From NCBI RefSeq assembly GCF_035818475.1, contig NZ_JAYMGV010000001.1, positions 1,364,001 through 1,428,000 on the forward strand: a stretch of DNA of 64,000 nt. The letters are read 5' to 3'. This stretch comes from Cognatitamlana sp035818475 (lineage in GTDB: Bacteria; Bacteroidota; Bacteroidia; Flavobacteriales; Flavobacteriaceae). Every line of letters begins with the position of its first letter. The first letter of the stretch is position 1. Of the stretch, positions 60,021-64,000 are shown piece by piece. The position numbers and the translations under genes are program-made. Below the pieces are notes generated by a model that made no database searches, was not told the DNA's origin, and saw only the letters and a program-made list of their open reading frames with translations.

Positions 60021-60701
60021 TCATAAGGCTATTGCCATGGTAGCCACACTTATTTTTATATTTTTCACTTCATTTAAAGCGGTAATACAAGCTTCAATTG
60101 TAGCGCCTGTGGTAATAATGTCATCTACCAGTAAAATATGTTTGCTTTCAATAATATGGGGGTTATCAATGGTAAATAGTTCAGTATTGTCACCCCAGCG
60201 GGCAAACCGCTTTTTAGTTACCTGTGATTTGGTATTTGTAACTTTTAAAAGCACATCATCAACATAACCGGCGTCTAAAGCTTCAGCAATTTGTTGTCCA
60301 AATTTAGCAACCTGATTGTAGCCTCTTTTTTTAAGTTTATTTTTATGTAAAGGAACAGGAATAACAACATCAATAGTTTTATAAGCATCAATAGTTTTTA
60401 ATTCCCCTCCCAGCCAATTCCCTAAAACAAACCCTATATGCTCATGATTTTTGTATTTTAGGTTATGGATAAGTTGTTGTACAATCCCTTTTTTTTCAAA
60501 CCTGAAAAGCGCCGTTCCATTTTCAATCTTAGAACGTCCGTAAAGCACTTTGGGCACACTTTGATTATTTTCAAAATGAAAATTGGTAATAGGTAAATCA
60601 TGTCTGCAGTTCAGACAAATAGTGTCTTCACGGTCATTCAGTAAGCTCATACAGGCATGACACACTTTAGGAAAGAATAAATTAACAAGAGACTTAAACA
60701 T
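60021..60701 (-). CDS. ComF-family phosphoribosyltransferase
   Basis: The 226-residue protein has an N-terminal zinc ribbon (CHACMSLLNDREDTICLNC), VIPVPLHKNKLKKRGYNQ, and the PRPP loop HILLVDDIITTGATIEAC. ComF proteins function in natural DNA uptake in Bacillus and Haemophilus; in other bacteria the role is not settled. It lies 30 bases upstream of nothing else on the minus strand except the Ig-like gene after 55 bases. Confidence 0.93.
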   Translation of the reverse strand: MFKSLVNLFFPKVCHACMSLLNDREDTICLNCRHDLPITNFHFENNQSVPKVLYGRSKIENGTALFRFEKKGIVQQLIHNLKYKNHEHIGFVLGNWLGGELKTIDAYKTIDVVIPVPLHKNKLKKRGYNQVAKFGQQIAEALDAGYVDDVLLKVTNTKSQVTKKRFARWGDNTELFTIDNPHIIESKHILLVDDIITTGATIEACITALNEVKNIKISVATMAIAL

Positions 60702-60798
60702 GGATTAGAAAAAAAGGCACCTGTAAACTTAATTAAAAAATAAATTGAATCTGAGTTTATTTTTTGGGAAACAAGCTATTAGTTTAATAGCGGTTTTT

Positions 60799-60806
60799 TA
60801 TTTTTG
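60799..60806 (+). promoter_or_regulatory. -7 element adjoining the glyS start codon
   Basis: TATTTTTG matches TAnnTTTG with five bases before the glyS ATG. The start codon MANQDDKFKK is the conserved one, so a leaderless message is likely. Confidence 0.6.
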
Positions 60807-60811
60807 CACCT

Positions 60812-62356
60812 ATGGCAAATCAAGACGATAAATTTAAGAAGGTAATTTCACATGCAAAGGAGTACGGATATGTCTTTCAGAGCAGTGAAATCTATGATGG
60901 TTTAAGTGCGGTTTATGACTACGCACAAAACGGTGCAGAATTAAAAAAAAATATAAGAGACTACTGGTGGAAAGCCATGGTGCAAATGAATGAGAATATT
61001 GTAGGTATTGATGCTGCAATTTTCATGCACCCTACTACCTGGAAGGCCTCAGGGCATGTTGATGCGTTTAATGACCCGTTGATAGATAACAAAGATTCTA
61101 AAAAGCGTTACAGAGCAGATGTTTTAATTGAAGATTATTGTGCTAAAATTGAAGCTAAAATAGATAAGGAAGTAAAAAAGGCTGCAAAACGCTTTGGAGA
61201 TGCTTTTAATAAAGACGAATTTATTTCAACCAATGGACGTGTTATTGGCTATCAGGAAAAGATAAACAGTATTCTTTCCAGAATGGCAAAATCTTTAGAG
61301 AATGAGGATTTAGCCGATGTAAAAGCGTTGATTGAAGAACTGGGCATTGCCGATCCGTTAACAGGAAGTAAAAATTGGACAGACGTCAAGCAATTTAATT
61401 TGATGTTTGGTACTAAACTGGGGGCTTCTGCAGATACTGCGATGGATTTATATTTACGACCTGAAACCGCACAAGGGATTTTTGTGAACTTTTTAAATGT
61501 TCAGAAAACAGGGCGCATGAAAATTCCTTTTGGAATTGCACAAACGGGAAAAGCTTTTAGAAATGAGATTGTTGCAAGACAATTTATTTTTAGAATGCGC
61601 GAGTTTGAGCAAATGGAAATGCAGTTTTTCATTAAACCCGGAACTCAAAAAGAATGGTACAAACATTGGAAAGAAACCCGGTTAAAATGGCACTTGTCCT
61701 TAGGAATGGGGGCAGATAATTACCGTTTTCATGATCACGAAAAGCTAGCGCATTATGCTGACGCTGCAGCTGATATAGAGTTTAAGTTTCCGTTTGGGTT
61801 TAAAGAATTAGAAGGGATTCACTCAAGAACAGATTTTGATTTAAAAGCGCACGAAGAATACTCAGGAAAAAAATTACAATATTTTGATCATGAGGAAAAT
61901 AAGAGCTATGTGCCTTATGTGTTAGAAACATCAATAGGTTTAGACAGAATGTTTTTGGCGGTGTTTTCAAATGCGTTACAGGAAGAAGCATTAGAAAACG
62001 GAACAACAAGAACCGTTTTAAAATTACCTAGTGTTTTAGCTCCGGTTAAAGCTGCCATTCTACCTTTGGTAAAGAAAGATGGTTTGCCGGATGTTGCAAG
62101 GCAAATAGTAGAAGATTTAAAATGGGATTTTAATATCATTTATGATGAAAAAGATGCCGTAGGAAGACGTTACAGAAGACAGGATGCTAATGGAACACCG
62201 TTTTGTATTACTGTAGATCATGATACTTTAGAAGATCATACAGTTACTATCAGACATAGAGATTCTATGGAACAGGAACGTGTTAAAATTGAGGACTTAA
62301 GACACATTATTAAGCAAGAAGTGGATGTGCGTTCCTGGTTGTTAAAAATGAAATAG
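60812..62356 (+). CDS. glyS: Glycine-tRNA ligase (dimeric type)
   Basis: The 514-residue class II synthetase has the N-terminal KVISHAKEYGYVFQSSEIYDGLSAVYDY, the motif 2 region GIAQTGKAFRNEIVARQFIFRMREFEQMEMQFF, and motif 3 VPYVLETSIGLDRMFLAVF. The anticodon-binding domain is at the C-terminus (APVKAAILPLVKKDGLPDVAR). It is the alpha2 type. The promoter is nearly on the ATG. Confidence 0.98.
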   Translation: MANQDDKFKKVISHAKEYGYVFQSSEIYDGLSAVYDYAQNGAELKKNIRDYWWKAMVQMNENIVGIDAAIFMHPTTWKASGHVDAFNDPLIDNKDSKKRYRADVLIEDYCAKIEAKIDKEVKKAAKRFGDAFNKDEFISTNGRVIGYQEKINSILSRMAKSLENEDLADVKALIEELGIADPLTGSKNWTDVKQFNLMFGTKLGASADTAMDLYLRPETAQGIFVNFLNVQKTGRMKIPFGIAQTGKAFRNEIVARQFIFRMREFEQMEMQFFIKPGTQKEWYKHWKETRLKWHLSLGMGADNYRFHDHEKLAHYADAAADIEFKFPFGFKELEGIHSRTDFDLKAHEEYSGKKLQYFDHEENKSYVPYVLETSIGLDRMFLAVFSNALQEEALENGTTRTVLKLPSVLAPVKAAILPLVKKDGLPDVARQIVEDLKWDFNIIYDEKDAVGRRYRRQDANGTPFCITVDHDTLEDHTVTIRHRDSMEQERVKIEDLRHIIKQEVDVRSWLLKMK

Positions 62357-62379
62357 AAGATTAATCAATATAATACCAA

Positions 62380-62422
62380 AAATAAAAGTCCCAGGCTATA
62401 ATAACCTGGGACTTTTATTTTA
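62380..62422. terminator. Terminator between glyS and the Lrp gene
   Basis: AAAATAAAAGTCCCAGG pairs with CCTGGGACTTTTATTTT around CTATAATAA; symmetrical and likely bidirectional. Confidence 0.92.
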
Positions 62423-62471
62423 ATGATATGAGATATTATTATGACCTGCATGATCTTGTTAATTCCATAAA

Positions 62472-62942
62472 TTATACAAGTATTTGCCTGTCAATTTGTT
62501 GGTCTAAAGAAATAAGGGATTCTGTTCTTAAAACACCTTCAATGGATTGTATGTTCTTATTTAATAAATGCATAAGGTGTTCATTGTCTAAGGCCAAAAG
62601 CTTAATAAATAAGTTGTAATTTCCGGTAGTATAATGACATTCTAATACTTCAGGGAAGCGTTTTAAAGCTCTTAAAACGTCGTCAGTATTGGCCGCTTTA
62701 TCAAGGTAAATACCAACAAAGGCTGTTGTAGAATAGCCTAATACTTTAGGGTTCAATATAAATTTTGAGCCGTTAAAAAGTTTAGATTTTTCCAGTTTTC
62801 GCAAACGTTGATGTATGGCAGCACCTGAAATACCAACATTCCTGGCAATCTCTAATATTGGTGTTCTTGCATCTTCAGTTAGCACGCGTAGTATTTTTTT
62901 ATCTATACCATCAATGGTAATTACTTTGTGTTTTTTTTTCAT
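62472..62942 (-). CDS. Lrp/AsnC-family transcriptional regulator
   Basis: The 156-residue protein has an N-terminal helix-turn-helix (GIDKKILRVLTEDARTPILEIARNVGISGAAIHQRLRKL) and a C-terminal RAM/AsnC effector domain (GYSTTAFVGIYLDKAAN, VLECHYTTGNYNLFIKLLALDNEHL). It is divergent in coordinates from nothing; the saccharopine dehydrogenase lies upstream on the same strand, so lysine or other amino-acid metabolism is a plausible signal. Confidence 0.95.
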   Translation of the reverse strand: MKKKHKVITIDGIDKKILRVLTEDARTPILEIARNVGISGAAIHQRLRKLEKSKLFNGSKFILNPKVLGYSTTAFVGIYLDKAANTDDVLRALKRFPEVLECHYTTGNYNLFIKLLALDNEHLMHLLNKNIQSIEGVLRTESLISLDQQIDRQILV

Positions 62943-63117
62943 CAGTGTTATGATTTACTGGGTAAAAATAACAATTTGATTTAAAACTGTAACTATAATA
63001 TGTGTAAATCAACAATTATGGAATGATTTATTTTGAAGTACTTAATGCTTGTTTTGATTTTCAAAACGTAATTAATTGGTAATCAGTGTGTTTGTTGAGA
63101 AAATATCATTTAGTATC

Positions 63118-64000
63118 TTAATTGCTTAAAGGGTTGTAACCCAGATAAGGAACTTCCTGTTCTCTAAAAGTAATACCATAGGTGTTCAGTTCGGCTAAAA
63201 TAGGCTTGTAAATTTCTTTTGAAATAGGAATTTGAACACCTGGAGTTGTTATTTTTTTGTTTAATATAGACAAGGCTGCTATAGCAACAGGTAGGCCTAC
63301 AGTTTTTGCCATAGCTGTATAGGTTTGGTTTTCTCCAATAACCACCATATTAGCATCTATTTGATACTTTTTCCCATGCAATTCATATCCAAATTTATGA
63401 TACATTACAATCATATCTTTGTCATTGGGAGCAAGTTGCCAACTATCCATGAGTATCTTTTGAAGAATTTGGGCGGGAGTAGCTTTTTTAAGGTTTACAC
63501 GCTTTTTTGCACTAAATATATCAAGATCTATAAGTTTATTCCAAATAATATCATCCTGATCAATTTTTAACTGATGCCTTAGTTTTAATTCCACAGAGTC
63601 AGATGGGCTATAAGGCAAAAAAGCATTTACAAAATCTCGATAGCTCATATTTTCACTATCATCAATGGTATAGCTGTCATCAGTCATTCCGAGTGTCACA
63701 AAAATATTCCATGCCTTGCTAAAGCCAACACGGCGCATAGTGCCTCTATATAGTGTTTTTATATCATTCAAGCCATAAGCGTTTTGATACTTTAATGAAT
63801 CTCTGTTTGCATAAACCTCAAAGCGTCCATATTCCTCAATTTCTAAAAACTCAGTACGCCTGAACAAGCGGTTGTAAGGAATGTATTTATAAGTGCCCTC
63901 CTGTAAAAATTTTGCTGCACCACCCTGACCGGCTATAACAACATTTCTGGGATTCCAGGTAAATTTGTAGTTCCATAAATTAGTATCGCTTTCAGGAGCT
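63118..64000 (-). CDS. Saccharopine dehydrogenase family protein, 5' end outside window
   Basis: The frame stays open to base 64000, so at least 293 C-terminal residues are present and the N-terminal NAD-binding domain lies to the right. Segments NYKFTWNPRNVVIAGQGGAAK, YIPYNRLFRRTEFLEI, LYRGTMRRVGFSKAWNIFVTLG, ISYDx-like YRDFVNAFLPYSPSD, and HKFGYELHGKKYQIDANMVVIGENQTYTAMAKTVGLPVAIAALSIL match saccharopine reductase (LYS9-like) C-terminal domains. It acts in lysine metabolism through saccharopine. A 175-base gap separates it from the Lrp gene. Confidence 0.88.
   Translation of the reverse strand, partial: APESDTNLWNYKFTWNPRNVVIAGQGGAAKFLQEGTYKYIPYNRLFRRTEFLEIEEYGRFEVYANRDSLKYQNAYGLNDIKTLYRGTMRRVGFSKAWNIFVTLGMTDDSYTIDDSENMSYRDFVNAFLPYSPSDSVELKLRHQLKIDQDDIIWNKLIDLDIFSAKKRVNLKKATPAQILQKILMDSWQLAPNDKDMIVMYHKFGYELHGKKYQIDANMVVIGENQTYTAMAKTVGLPVAIAALSILNKKITTPGVQIPISKEIYKPILAELNTYGITFREQEVPYLGYNPLSN

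Noticed and set aside
1..64000. Search by eye for tRNA, rRNA, CRISPR arrays, IS elements and phage genes
   Set aside because: No cloverleaf with T-loop consensus, no rRNA blocks, no spaced direct repeats and no transposase or integrase motif was recognised. A short tRNA in a gap could still have been missed.

Overview
The window is chromosomal DNA from a member of the Bacteroidota, almost certainly family Flavobacteriaceae (gliding, probably marine or environmental). The support is: the mutY-ssb-gldE-gldD gliding cluster; a protein with a type IX secretion C-terminal sorting domain; promoters of the Bacteroidota form TAnnTTTG; few Shine-Dalgarno sequences; a 50S L21 with a long Ala/Lys tail; DUF3098, DUF3127, DUF4199, DUF4301 and DUF2490 proteins; and a TonB receptor under a TPP riboswitch. 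The DNA is visibly AT-rich. No rRNA, tRNA, CRISPR array, prophage or transposase gene was found. Most of the window is housekeeping.

Layout. 1-7447: end of an M28 peptidase, a large outer-membrane barrel protein, exonuclease III, an OmpA lipoprotein, an aldo-keto reductase and a DoxX protein. 7568-9772 (minus): HU, a 30-residue highly basic protein and RNase E/G with a structured leader. 9915-13556: mutY, ssb, gldE, gldD. 13660-17316: an HMA lipoprotein, a DMT transporter, a DUF4199 protein, rplU-rpmA and a frameshifted T9SS cargo gene. 17605-22186: a hypothetical gene, a large sugar-dehydrogenase/HEAT/cytochrome c lipoprotein and ahcY. 22318-27062: seven tightly packed or overlapping genes (PPTase, PcrB-like prenyltransferase, YkoF-like thiamine-binding protein, PnuC, NadR-like kinase, DUF4301, ArfB). 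27105-30965: a TPP riboswitch, a TonB receptor, an isopenicillin-N-synthase-type oxygenase and a second PnuC with a frame break. 30973-38724: greA, a HIT protein, a histidine kinase, a flavin reductase-like protein, DUF3127, aat, a broken DUF2490 gene, tag and a thioredoxin. 38708-45243 (mostly minus): TonB-like, truB, uppP, [glycerate kinase +], TonB-C protein, DUF3098, ftsX, DMT transporter. 45352-48636: leuS and a cluster of interspersed repeats. 48637-64000: SemiSWEET, ald, a zinc protease, a BI-1 protein, a membrane MutS homologue, thioredoxin/TPR, a LytS/LytTR pair, aminotransferase plus omega-amidase, an Ig-like lipoprotein, ComF, glyS, an Lrp regulator and a saccharopine dehydrogenase that runs off the right edge.

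The most interesting signals are: (1) short palindromic repeats of the ATTGC...GCAAT and ATTCC...GGAAT type. They sit between genes and, three times, in frame inside leuS. (2) A thiamine locus in which an Fe(II)/2-oxoglutarate oxygenase lies between a TPP-controlled TonB receptor and a PnuC-type transporter. (3) Four genes whose conserved protein continues in another frame, which is either gene decay, slippage or sequence error. (4) A terminator-like hairpin in the greA leader, and promoters that nearly touch the start codons of glyS and uppP, suggesting leaderless messages.
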